In this document: positions 49,017 to 58,419 of the stretch, piece after piece
Numbering within the stretch: the stretch's first letter is position 1
Layout of the letters: the number at the start of each line of letters is the position of its first letter
NCBI RefSeq assembly: GCF_013911965.1
Contig: NZ_JACESE010000007.1
Location: forward strand, 141,977-205,976
Reading direction: 5' to 3'
DNA: 64,000 bases
Source of the DNA: Phenylobacterium sp.
Lineage (GTDB): Bacteria; Pseudomonadota; Alphaproteobacteria; Caulobacterales; Caulobacteraceae
Position numbers and translations under genes: made by a program
The notes under the pieces: generated by a model
Told to the model about the DNA's origin: nothing
Databases searched by the model: none
Seen by the model: only the letters and a program-made list of their open reading frames with translations

Positions 49017-50399
49017 GTGGCTGAGTACGACTACGACCTCTTCGTCATCGGCGCCGGCTCCGGCGGGGTGCGCGCGGCGCGCCTGGCGGCGATCAGCGGC
49101 GCCCGCGTTGCGGTGGCCGAGGAACACCGCGTCGGCGGGACCTGCGTGATCCGCGGCTGCGTCCCCAAGAAGTTCATGGTCTACGCCTCGGAGTACGCCA
49201 GCCATTTCAAGACGGCGAAGGCCTACGGCTGGACGCTGGGCGAGCCGAGCTTCGACTGGAGCGCCTTCCTGGCCGAGAAGGACAAGGAGATCGCCCGCCT
49301 CTCGGGGATCTACGTCACCAACCTGCAGAACGCCGGCGCCGAGCTCGTCCACGCCAAGGCGCGGCTTCTCGACGCCCACACCGTCGAACTGGTCGGCAAG
49401 GACAGGACGGTGACGGCCGAAAAGATCCTGATCGCCACCGGCGGCCGGCCCTGGCTGCCGCGGGGCCTGGAGGGGATCGAGCACGTCATCACCTCCGACG
49501 AGGCCTTCCATCTGGAGCGCCTGCCCAAACGCATGGTGATCGCCGGCGGGGGTTACATCGCCGTGGAATTCGCCTGCATCTTCAAAGGGCTGGGCGTGGA
49601 TGTGACGCTGGTGCATCGGGGGCCGAACATCCTGCGCGGCTTCGACGACCACGTGCGCGCCCACCTCGCCGAGGAGATGGAGAAGAAGGGGATCAACGTC
49701 CTGCTGGGCAGCCAGCACGAGAAGGTGGAGAAGACGGCCTCGGGCTTGGTCAGCCACCTGACCGGCGGCGCCAGGGTGGAGGCCGACGTGGTGCTCTTCG
49801 CCCTGGGTCGGGAGGCCTATGTGGAGGGGCTGGGCCTGGAGAAGGCGGGCGTGGAGCTGACGGACGGAGCCATCGCCGTCGACGCCTATTCCCGCACGAA
49901 TGTGGCGAACATCTGGGCCGTCGGGGACGTCACCAACCGGATCAACCTGACGCCGGTGGCCATCCGCGAGGGCGCCGCCTTCGCCCAGACGGAATTCTAC
50001 GGCAACCCCACCACCTTCGACCACGAGATGGTCGCCTCGGCGGTCTTTTCGCAGCCGGCGATCGGAGCCGTGGGCATGAGCGAGGCCGAGGCGCGCCACG
50101 CCGGCCATAAGGTGGACATCTATCTGTCCCGCTTCCGGGCCATGAAGAACACCTTCGCCGGCGGCGACGAGCGGGCGCTGATCAAGCTGGTGGTGGAGCA
50201 GGGGAGCGAGCGCATCCTCGGCTGCCATGTGGTGGCCCCCGACGGCCCGGAGATCATCCAGATGGCGGCCATCGCGCTCAAGATGGGCGTGACCAAGCCG
50301 CAGTGGGACGCCACCTGCGCCGTCCATCCGACGCTCGCCGAGGAGCTGGTGACCATGCGGGAGAAGCACGTGCCGCAGGAACTGGGCGCGGCGGCGTGA
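49017..50399 (+). CDS. gor: Glutathione-disulfide reductase
   Basis: An FAD/NADPH flavoenzyme that regenerates glutathione. 460 residues. FAD site FVIGAGSGGVRAAR, redox-active disulfide GGTCVIRGCVPKK, NADPH site VIAGGGYIAVEFACIFKGLG, and C-terminal interface His in AVHPTLAEELV. The start is GTG at 49017. Its stop overlaps the next gene as GTGA. Confidence 0.95.
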   Translation: MAEYDYDLFVIGAGSGGVRAARLAAISGARVAVAEEHRVGGTCVIRGCVPKKFMVYASEYASHFKTAKAYGWTLGEPSFDWSAFLAEKDKEIARLSGIYVTNLQNAGAELVHAKARLLDAHTVELVGKDRTVTAEKILIATGGRPWLPRGLEGIEHVITSDEAFHLERLPKRMVIAGGGYIAVEFACIFKGLGVDVTLVHRGPNILRGFDDHVRAHLAEEMEKKGINVLLGSQHEKVEKTASGLVSHLTGGARVEADVVLFALGREAYVEGLGLEKAGVELTDGAIAVDAYSRTNVANIWAVGDVTNRINLTPVAIREGAAFAQTEFYGNPTTFDHEMVASAVFSQPAIGAVGMSEAEARHAGHKVDIYLSRFRAMKNTFAGGDERALIKLVVEQGSERILGCHVVAPDGPEIIQMAAIALKMGVTKPQWDATCAVHPTLAEELVTMREKHVPQELGAAA

Positions 50400-51643
50400 C
50401 GGCGAGCGAGGGCCGGTTCGGCCCCTTCTTCGCCCGTTGGTGCGGCTGGGTCCTCGTCTTCGCGGCCGTGATGACGCCGCTGCTCGGCTGGCTGGGGCCG
50501 CTGGGTTTTGCGCCGCTGATGGCGATCGTCGGCCTGCTCACCCTGCCGGCCTTCGAGGTGCGCGAAGCCGACCGGCCGGCGGCCATCGCCCTGCTGGTCA
50601 CGGTGCTCTGGGCGGCGAGCTCGATGATCTGGAGCCCGTTCCAGCCGGACGTGATCTGGAGCGGCACGGCGGCGAAACTCGCCGCGCAGGGGCTTCTCTA
50701 CTGGGCCGCCTGGTGCGCCGTGCGCCGGGCTGACCCCGCGATCCTGCGGCAGGCCCTGTGGGTCTTCCTGGCCGGCATGAGCCTGCTGTCGGCCGTCGTC
50801 ATCTTCGAAGCGGCGACAGGCGCACGGCTCTACCAGGCCGTCCGTGCGGCCATCGGCGATCCGATCCGGCCCGACCTGGCGGTGAAGAACGTCGCCCAGG
50901 GCGTCTTCGTCCTCGCCGTCCTGTGGGCGCCGGCGGCGCTCGCGGCGATCCGGCTGGGCTGGTGGCAGCTCGCCGTCCTGCTGGCGGCGGCCGTCGCCGC
51001 GGGCAGCATCGGCCTGGCCGCCGATGCGCCGATCATCGCGCTCGCCGCCGGCGTGACCGCCGCGGCCGCCGTATGGCGCTGGCCCCTCGGCGCGCCGCGG
51101 GTGATGGCCGCCGGCGCGGCGGTCTTCTTCCTCGCCGCGCCGCTGATCGTCTGGGGTCTGCAGCAGTCGGGGCTCTACGCCCGCCTGCAGGCGGCGGTGT
51201 CGCTCTCCTGGAGCATGCGGATGGACTACTGGAGCTATGCGCTCGGCTGGATCGGCGACAAGCCGTTCCGCGGCTGGGGCCTGGACGCCAGCCGCATGTT
51301 CGGGCCGGGCATCCGCCTGCACCCGCACAACGGCGCCCTGCAGATCTGGCTCGAGCTCGGCCTGATAGGCGCGGCTGCGGCGGCGGTCTTCTGGGCGAGC
51401 CTGTTCCACCGGCTGGAGCGCCGCGCCCCGGATCCCGGCGCCATGGCCGGCGCCGCCGCGGCCGTGGCCTATCTCACCTTTGCGGCCGTCAGCTTCGGCG
51501 TGTGGCAGGAATGGTGGCTGGCGCTGGGCGCTCTGGCCGTCGTGGCGAGCCTCGGCGCGCAGCGGCTGGCGGCGGGCGCGGGCGCCCCCGCGGCCTCTTC
51601 CGTGCGTGCGAAGGCATCGACCTATCCCCATCTGTCGGAGTAG
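50396..51643 (+). CDS. O-antigen ligase-like polytopic membrane protein
   Basis: A 415-residue inner-membrane protein with about 10-12 hydrophobic segments. Near the C-terminus GPGIRLHPHNGALQIWLELGLIG matches the Wzy/WaaL-type periplasmic loop that carries a functional His. It could ligate O-antigen to lipid A-core or polymerise exopolysaccharide. GTG at 50396 overlaps the gor stop. No other surface polysaccharide genes are nearby, so the role is uncertain. Confidence 0.82.
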   Translation: MTASEGRFGPFFARWCGWVLVFAAVMTPLLGWLGPLGFAPLMAIVGLLTLPAFEVREADRPAAIALLVTVLWAASSMIWSPFQPDVIWSGTAAKLAAQGLLYWAAWCAVRRADPAILRQALWVFLAGMSLLSAVVIFEAATGARLYQAVRAAIGDPIRPDLAVKNVAQGVFVLAVLWAPAALAAIRLGWWQLAVLLAAAVAAGSIGLAADAPIIALAAGVTAAAAVWRWPLGAPRVMAAGAAVFFLAAPLIVWGLQQSGLYARLQAAVSLSWSMRMDYWSYALGWIGDKPFRGWGLDASRMFGPGIRLHPHNGALQIWLELGLIGAAAAAVFWASLFHRLERRAPDPGAMAGAAAAVAYLTFAAVSFGVWQEWWLALGALAVVASLGAQRLAAGAGAPAASSVRAKASTYPHLSE

Positions 51644-51695
51644 AAACCCCGTCTTTCTTCCGCCGCTGGTCGCCGGCGGCCCGGAGCGTTGAGCC

Positions 51696-53075
51696 ATGAG
51701 CGAGAACTGGAAGCCCTCCGCCTGGCGGGCCAAGCCCGCCAAGCACATCCCGCAGGACTATCCGGACCCCGCGGCGGTCGAGCGGGTGGAGCAGACCCTG
51801 CGCGGCATGCCGCCCCTGGTCTTCGCGGGCGAGGCGCGGCGGCTGAAGACCCTGCTGGGCGATGTGGCGCAGGGTCGCGCCTTTCTGCTGCAGGGCGGCG
51901 ATTGCGCCGAGAGCTTCAAGGAATTCCACGCCGACAACATCCGCGACACCTTCCGCCTGATCCTGCAGATGGCGGTGGTCCTGACCTTTGCGGGCGGAAA
52001 GCCGGTGGTGAAGGTGGGCCGCATGGCCGGCCAGTTCGCCAAGCCGCGCTCCTCGCCGGTGGAGAAGGTGGGCGATGTCGAGCTGCCCTCCTACCGCGGC
52101 GACAACATCAACGGCATGGAGTTCACGGCCGAGGCGCGCACGCCCGATCCGGAGCGCCTGCTGAAGGCCTACGCCCAGTCCTCGGCCACGCTGAACCTGC
52201 TCCGCGCCTTCGCCGGCGGCGGCTATGCCGACCTCTACAACATCCATCGCTGGACCCTGGGCTTCGTGCAGGACAGCCCGCAGGGCGCCCGCTACCGCGA
52301 GCTGTCGGAGAAGATCAGCGAAGCCCTGACCTTCATGGCCGCCATCGGCGTGACGCCGGAGAGCCAGCCGGACCTGCACCGGGTGGAGTTCTTCACCTCT
52401 CACGAGGCCCTGCTGCTGGGCTTCGAGGAGGCCATGACCCGCGTCGATTCCACCTCCGGCGACTGGTACGACACCTCGGCCCACCTGCTCTGGATCGGCG
52501 AGCGGACCCGCCAGCTCGACGGCGCGCACGTGGAGTTCTGCCGCGGCGTGAAGAATCCCATCGGGGTGAAGGTGGGCCCGACCGTCGAGCCCGACGAACT
52601 GCTGCGCCTGATCGACGTGCTGAGCCCCCGCAACGAGCCCGGCCGCCTGACCCTCTACGGGCGCTTCGGCCACGACAAGATTGCCGACCGGCTGCCGCGC
52701 CTGATGCAGGCGACCAAGGCCGGCGGCCGCAACGTGGTCTGGGCGATCGACCCGATGCACGGCAACACGCTGACGGCGGCCACGGGCTACAAGACTCGGC
52801 CCTTCGACCGCATCCTGTCGGAGGTGAAGTCCTTCGTGGAGATCGCCAAGGCCGAGGGCGTCCATCCCGGCGGGGTCCACCTGGAGATGACCGGCCAGAA
52901 TGTCACCGAGTGCCTGGGCGGCGCCCGGGCGCTGACGGAGGGCGACCTGGCGGACCGCTACCACACCCACTGCGACCCGCGCCTGAACGGGGAGCAGGCG
53001 CTGGAGCTGGCCTTCCTGGTGGCCGAGAAGCTCAAGGAAGAGCGGACCGAGGTGGCCCAGCGGGCGGCGAGCTGA
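51696..53075 (+). CDS. Class II 3-deoxy-D-arabino-heptulosonate 7-phosphate (DAHP) synthase
   Basis: First enzyme of the shikimate pathway, plant-like class II type. 459 residues: [19 protein letters not shown] at the start, [62 protein letters not shown] and [18 protein letters not shown] at 51696. Its last 44 bases overlap the end of the convergent hydrolase gene, so both C-termini are encoded on opposite strands of the same stretch. Confidence 0.96.
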   Translation: MSENWKPSAWRAKPAKHIPQDYPDPAAVERVEQTLRGMPPLVFAGEARRLKTLLGDVAQGRAFLLQGGDCAESFKEFHADNIRDTFRLILQMAVVLTFAGGKPVVKVGRMAGQFAKPRSSPVEKVGDVELPSYRGDNINGMEFTAEARTPDPERLLKAYAQSSATLNLLRAFAGGGYADLYNIHRWTLGFVQDSPQGARYRELSEKISEALTFMAAIGVTPESQPDLHRVEFFTSHEALLLGFEEAMTRVDSTSGDWYDTSAHLLWIGERTRQLDGAHVEFCRGVKNPIGVKVGPTVEPDELLRLIDVLSPRNEPGRLTLYGRFGHDKIADRLPRLMQATKAGGRNVVWAIDPMHGNTLTAATGYKTRPFDRILSEVKSFVEIAKAEGVHPGGVHLEMTGQNVTECLGGARALTEGDLADRYHTHCDPRLNGEQALELAFLVAEKLKEERTEVAQRAAS

Positions 53076-54474
53076 GACGCGCTGCGGCGTTGAGTTCGAG
53101 GCTTGCCCCGGCCCTGCGGGCCGCAGCCTTGAGCGGCTCGATGGAGGCGCCCCGCAGGGCGTGATCGAAGAAGGCGATCGCCGCGCTCGTCGTGAGCTGG
53201 CCCACGACGCCCGGCTTCGCCGGACCGATCAGGCCGAGCCTCCGTCCGACAGGCCCCGGCGCCATCAGGGCGGCGTCCGAGAAGTCCACGTGGTAGGCCC
53301 CCGGGGCGCGCAGGACGTATCCCGGCGCCGCCATTCCAGACCAGGCCGAAGCGATGGTCTCCTGCGTTTCGGCGACGTCGATTTCCGCCCAGCCCTCGCG
53401 CCGCATGGTCTCGGCGTCCCGCGTGATCCAGAGCGTCGGCTGCGAAAGGCCGCCCGCGGCCGCCGCCGGCGGCATATAGACGTCGATCGGAAGACAGGCT
53501 CGGATTCGCTGGTCAAGAACGCAGGCCTGGGCGATCACCGCCCCGCCCAGCGAGACTCCGGCCGCCCCGAGGCGGGTCAGATCGAAGCGCGCCTTCCACC
53601 GTTCGTGCAGGTCGCCAGCATTCAGCCTCTGCAATGCGTCGATGAGAAAGGTGATGTCTTCGGCCAGGGCCGGCGCCATGGCGTGCGCGAAGGCGCGGTC
53701 GGCCATGCGCGGATCGAAGTCCAGCCTTCGCCCGTCGGGCAACCGCACGCCGGCCGCCGCGCCGGGCTGATCGAGAGCGACGACGACATAGCCATGCGAG
53801 GCCAGCGCCTCCACAAGGCCGGTGTTGTGCTGGCGAAAGCCGCCGCGCCCATGGGCGAAGATCACGACCGGCCAGCGTTCGGACGAAGCCGCCATAGCCG
53901 CCTCGCTGCGGGCATGGGTTCGCACCAGGGCGAGATGGCCCAACGCCCAGCCCGGCAGGCCGAGGAGCCGCGCAAGGGGCGCGAGGGCTGCGCCGTCCTC
54001 CATGTAAGGCGCCGCGCCGACGCCCGTCCCGGCTTGCGCCGGATACCAGATCTGAGCGACCAGCCGCCGGCCCGGTTCGCCCGTGAAGGGGTCGGCCCGG
54101 TCCCAGTCGGTCAGGGCGATGCTGCTGGTCCCGATCGGATATGGTCCAGGCGGGGCTGGAAGACGAAACACTGGGACGGCCAGTCCGGCCGCCGCTGCGG
54201 CGAGGACGCCGACAAGGCCGAGGGCGGCGCCGTACGGCCAAAGGGTCGGCGCGGGACCGAAGAGGCGCCCCGCCACGAGGGCTGCGAGCCCGAAGGCGGA
54301 GGCGTAGGCCGGGATCATCTGCCACCGCGCGCCGTCGACCGTCAGATGGACGAGAAGCAGCCCGCCGACGAGCAGTACGCTGGCGGCGAGTCGGCCGAGC
54401 CCAGCGAGCGAGGTGAACCCGAGCAGGAAGGCCGCCGCGAGAGAGGCCAGGAACAGGGCTTCGGCGGGGCGCAT
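53032..54474 (-). CDS. PAF-acetylhydrolase-like alpha/beta hydrolase with membrane N-terminus
   Basis: A 480-residue protein: four or five hydrophobic segments in the first 110 residues, then a hydrolase domain with [37 protein letters not shown], nucleophile [13 protein letters not shown] and a late His in YHVDFSDAA. This resembles the platelet-activating-factor acetylhydrolase/dienelactone hydrolase group, with the enzyme outside the membrane. It overlaps the DAHP synthase gene by 44 bases, tail to tail. Substrate unknown. Confidence 0.8.
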   Translation of the reverse strand: MRPAEALFLASLAAAFLLGFTSLAGLGRLAASVLLVGGLLLVHLTVDGARWQMIPAYASAFGLAALVAGRLFGPAPTLWPYGAALGLVGVLAAAAAGLAVPVFRLPAPPGPYPIGTSSIALTDWDRADPFTGEPGRRLVAQIWYPAQAGTGVGAAPYMEDGAALAPLARLLGLPGWALGHLALVRTHARSEAAMAASSERWPVVIFAHGRGGFRQHNTGLVEALASHGYVVVALDQPGAAAGVRLPDGRRLDFDPRMADRAFAHAMAPALAEDITFLIDALQRLNAGDLHERWKARFDLTRLGAAGVSLGGAVIAQACVLDQRIRACLPIDVYMPPAAAAGGLSQPTLWITRDAETMRREGWAEIDVAETQETIASAWSGMAAPGYVLRAPGAYHVDFSDAALMAPGPVGRRLGLIGPAKPGVVGQLTTSAAIAFFDHALRGASIEPLKAAARRAGASLELNAAARLSSPPAGPPRSALP

Positions 54475-54658
54475 CTCTCTCTCCGGATCGAGCGAATTCT
54501 ATCGACCGCCCGGCGGCCGCCATTGAGGGAGCGCAATCTCCGCTGTGCCCTTCCAGCCACCCCCGCCGCGGAACCGGCGCGGAGGCGGAGCCGGGGGCTT
54601 GCGCGGCGAGGGGAGCGCGCTCACTTTCCGCGCCCTATTTCTCATTCCAGGTGCTCCC

Positions 54659-56035
54659 ATGGCCGGTCTGTCGGCCCCCACGGCGCCGGCGCCCGCCGGA
54701 CGCCCCAGTCTCGTTCGCGCCGACCTCGCCAAGCTCCTGAAGCTCGCGGGGCCGGTGGTTCTGGCGCGCCTGGGCATCATGACCATGGGGCTGATGGACG
54801 CCATCGTGGTCGGGCGCTTCTCGGCCGAGCAGCTGGGATTCCACGCCCTGGCCTGGGCCCCGACCTCGGTCGTGCTGACCATGGCCATCGGCCTGCTCAC
54901 CGGCGTGCAGGTGATGACGGCGCGCGCCGTCGGCGAAGGACGGCGCCAGGAGAGCGGGGCGGTCCTGCGCCGGGGCATGGTCTATGGCGCCTGGATCGGG
55001 ATCGCCTCGGCCGTGGCCCTGGCCATCCTCGGCCCCCTTGGCCTGCCGCGCATGGGCCTGGAGGCGAGCCTGGCGAACGGCGCCGTCGTGCCGGTCATCG
55101 TCTTCGCATTGTCGCTGCCGACCTATGTGCTCTCCTGTGTCGCCTCGTTCTGGCTGGAGGGTCTGTCGCGGCCGGGGCCGGCGACCGTCGCCATGTGGCT
55201 GGCCAACATCGTCAACCTGGCCTTCCTGCTGCTGCTGGTGCCCGGCGCCTTCGGCCTGCCGGCGCTCGGCGCGGTGGGGGCGGCCTGGGCGACCTTCGCC
55301 GCGCGCGGCTTCCTGCTGATCGCGCTGCTGGCCTACATCGCCAACATGGCTGAGGCGCGCAGCCTCGGCGTCTTCGACAAACCCGTCCGTGACCGCGTGG
55401 CCGAGGCCGAGCAGCGCAGGGTCGGCTACGGCGCCGGCGCCTCCAACTTCTTCGAGGTGGCGGCCTTCGCCTCGCTGAACGTGGTCGCTGGGTGGATCGG
55501 CGCCCTGGCGCTCGCCGCCTGGACCGTGGTCCTCAACGTCGTCGCCATCGTCTTCATGGCCCCGCTGGGCATCGCCGCGGCGACCGCCGTGCTGGTCAGC
55601 AGCGCCTATGGCGCCCGCGAGCGGGAGGGCGTGGTCCGCGCCGGCCTGGTCGGCTTCGGGGTGACGGCCGTCTTCGGCGTCGCGGTCTCGCTGATCGTCT
55701 GGCCCGCAGCGCCATGGATCGCGGCGGCCTACACCACCAATCCCGAAGTGCTGGCGGTGGCGACGGGCGCGCTCGTCCTGTCGTGCCTCTTCCTGCTGGC
55801 CGACGGGATGCAGGTGGTGATCGCCCATGCCCTGCGAGCCCGCGGCGACATCTGGCTTCCGACCTTCACCCACCTGACCAGCTACATCCTGATCATGATG
55901 CCGCTCGCCTGGTGGCTGGCCCTGCCGCGCGGCCTGGGGGTCGCCGGCATCGTCTGGGCGGTCATCATCGCCAGCCTGATCTCGGCGGGCCTGCTGGCGG
56001 GACGCTTCTGGATCCTGGCGCGACGGCCGATCTAG
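54659..56035 (+). CDS. MATE family efflux transporter
   Basis: A 458-residue inner-membrane carrier with 12 hydrophobic segments in two similar halves (KLAGPVVLARLGIMTMGLMDAIVVGRF in the first; SNFFEVAAFASLNVVAGWIGALA in the second). MATE proteins export drugs or metabolites against Na+ or H+. ATG at 54659 begins just before the first helix; a longer frame to 54545 adds an Arg/Pro-rich tail and is unlikely. The stop shares CTAG with the convergent gene. Confidence 0.9.
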   Translation: MAGLSAPTAPAPAGRPSLVRADLAKLLKLAGPVVLARLGIMTMGLMDAIVVGRFSAEQLGFHALAWAPTSVVLTMAIGLLTGVQVMTARAVGEGRRQESGAVLRRGMVYGAWIGIASAVALAILGPLGLPRMGLEASLANGAVVPVIVFALSLPTYVLSCVASFWLEGLSRPGPATVAMWLANIVNLAFLLLLVPGAFGLPALGAVGAAWATFAARGFLLIALLAYIANMAEARSLGVFDKPVRDRVAEAEQRRVGYGAGASNFFEVAAFASLNVVAGWIGALALAAWTVVLNVVAIVFMAPLGIAAATAVLVSSAYGAREREGVVRAGLVGFGVTAVFGVAVSLIVWPAAPWIAAAYTTNPEVLAVATGALVLSCLFLLADGMQVVIAHALRARGDIWLPTFTHLTSYILIMMPLAWWLALPRGLGVAGIVWAVIIASLISAGLLAGRFWILARRPI

Positions 56036-56934
56036 CGTCCGGCCCCGAGGATCCAGCCTTCCTCGCGCTCGGCGTCGACCACCACCGCAGGATCCATGTC
56101 GGCGGCGGGACCGAACTGCTCGGCGAGCTTGCCGGCTTCGTCCAGGCGGGCGAAGTGCTCGGCGGTCTCACGAACCTGGACGAGATCCTTCACCTCGCCC
56201 GGCGCGGCCTTGATCTTCAGAAGCGAAGGGTAGACCTCGGCCACCACGGCCTCGACACCCTCCAGATCGGCCTCGTTCAGCGCCTTGAACCCCGTCTCGA
56301 AGGGCCAGACCCGCACCGCCTCGCCGCGAGCGGCCTTCAGCCGCTTGATCGCCGGGATGCCGAGCAGGGCCTGACCGCCGACCGAGCCATTGTAGTAGAG
56401 CTTCCAGATCGAGGCCGCGCCCTTGGCCGCCAGGTCCGTGTGCCGGAATTCCGGCAGGTCGCCCGGCCCGTGGGCGCGGGTGCGCTTGGGCTGCAGAGTG
56501 GTCAGCGCATCCTTCGGCGGACAGCCCCAGAACGGGAAGGGGCCGCCGGTGATCCGCCGATTGAGCTCGGAGCCGACGCCGAAACGGTTGTTGGTGTTGT
56601 CGGCCTTGTCCTTGACCATCTTGTCGACCTGGTCCCAGACCGCCCGCCAGGGCGGATCGCCCGTCAGCTTCAGGGCGTCTGCGAAGCCGCGGGGGAATCC
56701 CAGAGGAAAATCAAAGCCGAGCAGGGCGCGCTCGCCACGCTTCTTCAGGTCGTCCAGCACCGTAGCCAGGACCTTCTCGGCCTCCTGACGCGTGGCGGGA
56801 TTGTGGGACTCGAAGGACATGCGGAAGCGCACGTCGCGCTTGAGCACGCCGATCCAGACGGAGTCCGCGCCGGTGGCGGGCTTGGCGGCCGCGCTCCAGT
56901 CGACGATCACATAGGCGCTGAAGAGGCGCGTCAC
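56032..56934 (-). CDS. Uncharacterised protein, possible DUF429-like RNase H fold
   Basis: About 300 residues, cytoplasmic. The start LFSAYVIVDWSAAAKPATGADSVWIGV, then RALLGFDFPLGFPRGFADAL and late VVAEVYPSLLKI, suggest an acidic-residue fold similar to DUF429 proteins. I cannot assign a function. The start is uncertain: GTG at 56934 places the first strand at the N-terminus; GTG at 57018 would add 28 unlikely residues. Confidence 0.65.
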   Translation of the reverse strand: MTRLFSAYVIVDWSAAAKPATGADSVWIGVLKRDVRFRMSFESHNPATRQEAEKVLATVLDDLKKRGERALLGFDFPLGFPRGFADALKLTGDPPWRAVWDQVDKMVKDKADNTNNRFGVGSELNRRITGGPFPFWGCPPKDALTTLQPKRTRAHGPGDLPEFRHTDLAAKGAASIWKLYYNGSVGGQALLGIPAIKRLKAARGEAVRVWPFETGFKALNEADLEGVEAVVAEVYPSLLKIKAAPGEVKDLVQVRETAEHFARLDEAGKLAEQFGPAADMDPAVVVDAEREEGWILGAGR

Positions 56935-57064
56935 GGGTCTGAACTCCGGGGGTGGGGGTGAGCCGGTTGTAGCCGCTTTGACCCTCGCGGGCCAATGGCG
57001 TGGTCGTTCACAAGACACACAAGATCGCTATGGTGCGCCTTCGTTCGGATCCGGAGAATCCCTG

Positions 57065-57415
57065 ATGAGAGCTTTCGTCCTCGCCGCCGCCCTGGTCTCC
57101 ACCCTCGCGCTCGCCAGCTGCGGGCAGTCTTCGGAGACCCAGGGCGCCGCGCCGGCCGCGGTCGGCGGCGGCGACGTCGAGCCGGTCCCCACCGGCCCGG
57201 TCCTCAGCGGCGTGGGCACGGTGGCCAGCCTCGAGGGCCGCACCATGGCCATCGACCACGAGGCGGTGGAGGGCGGCCTGCCCGCCGGCCGGCACGAGTT
57301 CCGCGCCTACGCGACCGTCCTGGCCGAAGCCCCGCTGGAGCCGGGTTCGCGGGTGGCCTTCAGCTATCAGGCGGCCGAGCCCATGCCGGTCCTGACCGAG
57401 CTGTCCGCCCGCTAG
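57065..57415 (+). CDS. CusF-like periplasmic lipoprotein
   Basis: A 116-residue protein with a lipoprotein signal (MRAFVLAAALVSTLALASC, lipobox LASC). The rest (GVGTVASLEGRTMAIDHEAV ... GSRVAFSYQAAEPMPVLTEL) resembles the small beta-barrel of CusF. The tryptophan and two methionines used by CusF to bind copper are not visible; only the His in IDHEAV is retained, so copper binding is doubtful. ATG at 57065 with GGAGAA upstream. No copper efflux genes nearby. Confidence 0.7.
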   Translation: MRAFVLAAALVSTLALASCGQSSETQGAAPAAVGGGDVEPVPTGPVLSGVGTVASLEGRTMAIDHEAVEGGLPAGRHEFRAYATVLAEAPLEPGSRVAFSYQAAEPMPVLTELSAR

Positions 57416-57483
57416 GAGCCTTCCGCCGCAGTGGCGCGCCGCGCACGGATCATGCTAGGCGCGGCGCGGACAGCGGAGGCCAC

Positions 57484-58407
57484 ATGAGCAAGACCTTGCG
57501 CGGCGGCGTGATCGGCGCCGGCGTCTTCGGGACCTACCACGCCCGGCAGTATGCGCGCCTGGAGGGCGTCGATTTCATCGGCGTCCTCGACCCGCATCCG
57601 GAACGCGCGGCGGGCCTCGCCATGCCGCTCGGCGGCCGCGCCTTCGCCCAGATGGACGAGTTCCTGGAGGCGGTGGACGTGGTCACCGTGGCCTCGCCTG
57701 CGCCCTTCCACGCCGAGCAGGCCCTGGCGGCCGTGAAGGCCGGCAAGTCCGTCTATATCGAAAAGCCGATCGCCATCGACGTGGCCAAGGCTCAGGCGGT
57801 GGCCGACGAGGCGGCCCGACGCGGCGCCGTGGTCGCCTGCGGCCATCAGGAGCGCGTCCTCTTCCAGGTCATGGGCCTGTTCGACATCCCCGCTCGCCCC
57901 CTGCGGCTGGAGGCCGTGCGCCATGGCACGCCGTCCGAGCGCAGCCTCGACGTCTCGGTGGTGCTGGACCTGATGATCCACGATCTCGATCTGGCGCTTT
58001 CGCTGTCGGCCGCCGAGCCGGTCACCGCCGAGGGGGAGGGGACCATCGTGCGCAGCGGGTCGTGGGACACGGCCCGTTCGGAAGTCACCTTCGACGACGG
58101 CTTCACCGCGATCTTCGACGTCTCCCGCCAGGCCGAGGCCCGCGAGCGGACGATGAAGGTGGTCTATCCCAGCGGCGAGCTGGAGATCGATTTCCTGACG
58201 CGGGCCTTCCGCAACACCACGGGCTTCACCCTCGATCCCGACTTCGCCGAGACGCCGGCGGCCAGGGACACCCTGGGCGCCAGCATCGAGGGCTTCCTCG
58301 CCGCCGTGCGCGGCGAGGCGCCGCGTCCGATCGTCACCGCCGCGGAGGCGATCCGGGCGCTGGACCTGGCGCTCGCCGTCGAACAGGGCCTCGAACAGAT
58401 CGGCTGA
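57484..58407 (+). CDS. Gfo/Idh/MocA family oxidoreductase
   Basis: A 307-residue NAD(P)-dependent dehydrogenase. N-terminal Rossmann motif GVIGAGVFGTYHARQYARL, the conserved EKP motif in SVYIEKPIAID, and MIHDLDLALSL in the catalytic region. Such enzymes act on sugars, inositols or their derivatives, some in cell-surface sugar synthesis. ATG at 57484. Shorter than most members (about 330-350). Substrate unknown. Confidence 0.88.
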   Translation: MSKTLRGGVIGAGVFGTYHARQYARLEGVDFIGVLDPHPERAAGLAMPLGGRAFAQMDEFLEAVDVVTVASPAPFHAEQALAAVKAGKSVYIEKPIAIDVAKAQAVADEAARRGAVVACGHQERVLFQVMGLFDIPARPLRLEAVRHGTPSERSLDVSVVLDLMIHDLDLALSLSAAEPVTAEGEGTIVRSGSWDTARSEVTFDDGFTAIFDVSRQAEARERTMKVVYPSGELEIDFLTRAFRNTTGFTLDPDFAETPAARDTLGASIEGFLAAVRGEAPRPIVTAAEAIRALDLALAVEQGLEQIG

Positions 58408-58419
58408 GCCGGCCGCGCC

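Noticed and set aside
57065-57415. Calling the small lipoprotein a copper-binding CusF
   Set aside because: The Trp and Met metal ligands of CusF are not visible and there are no copper genes nearby; kept as CusF-like only.
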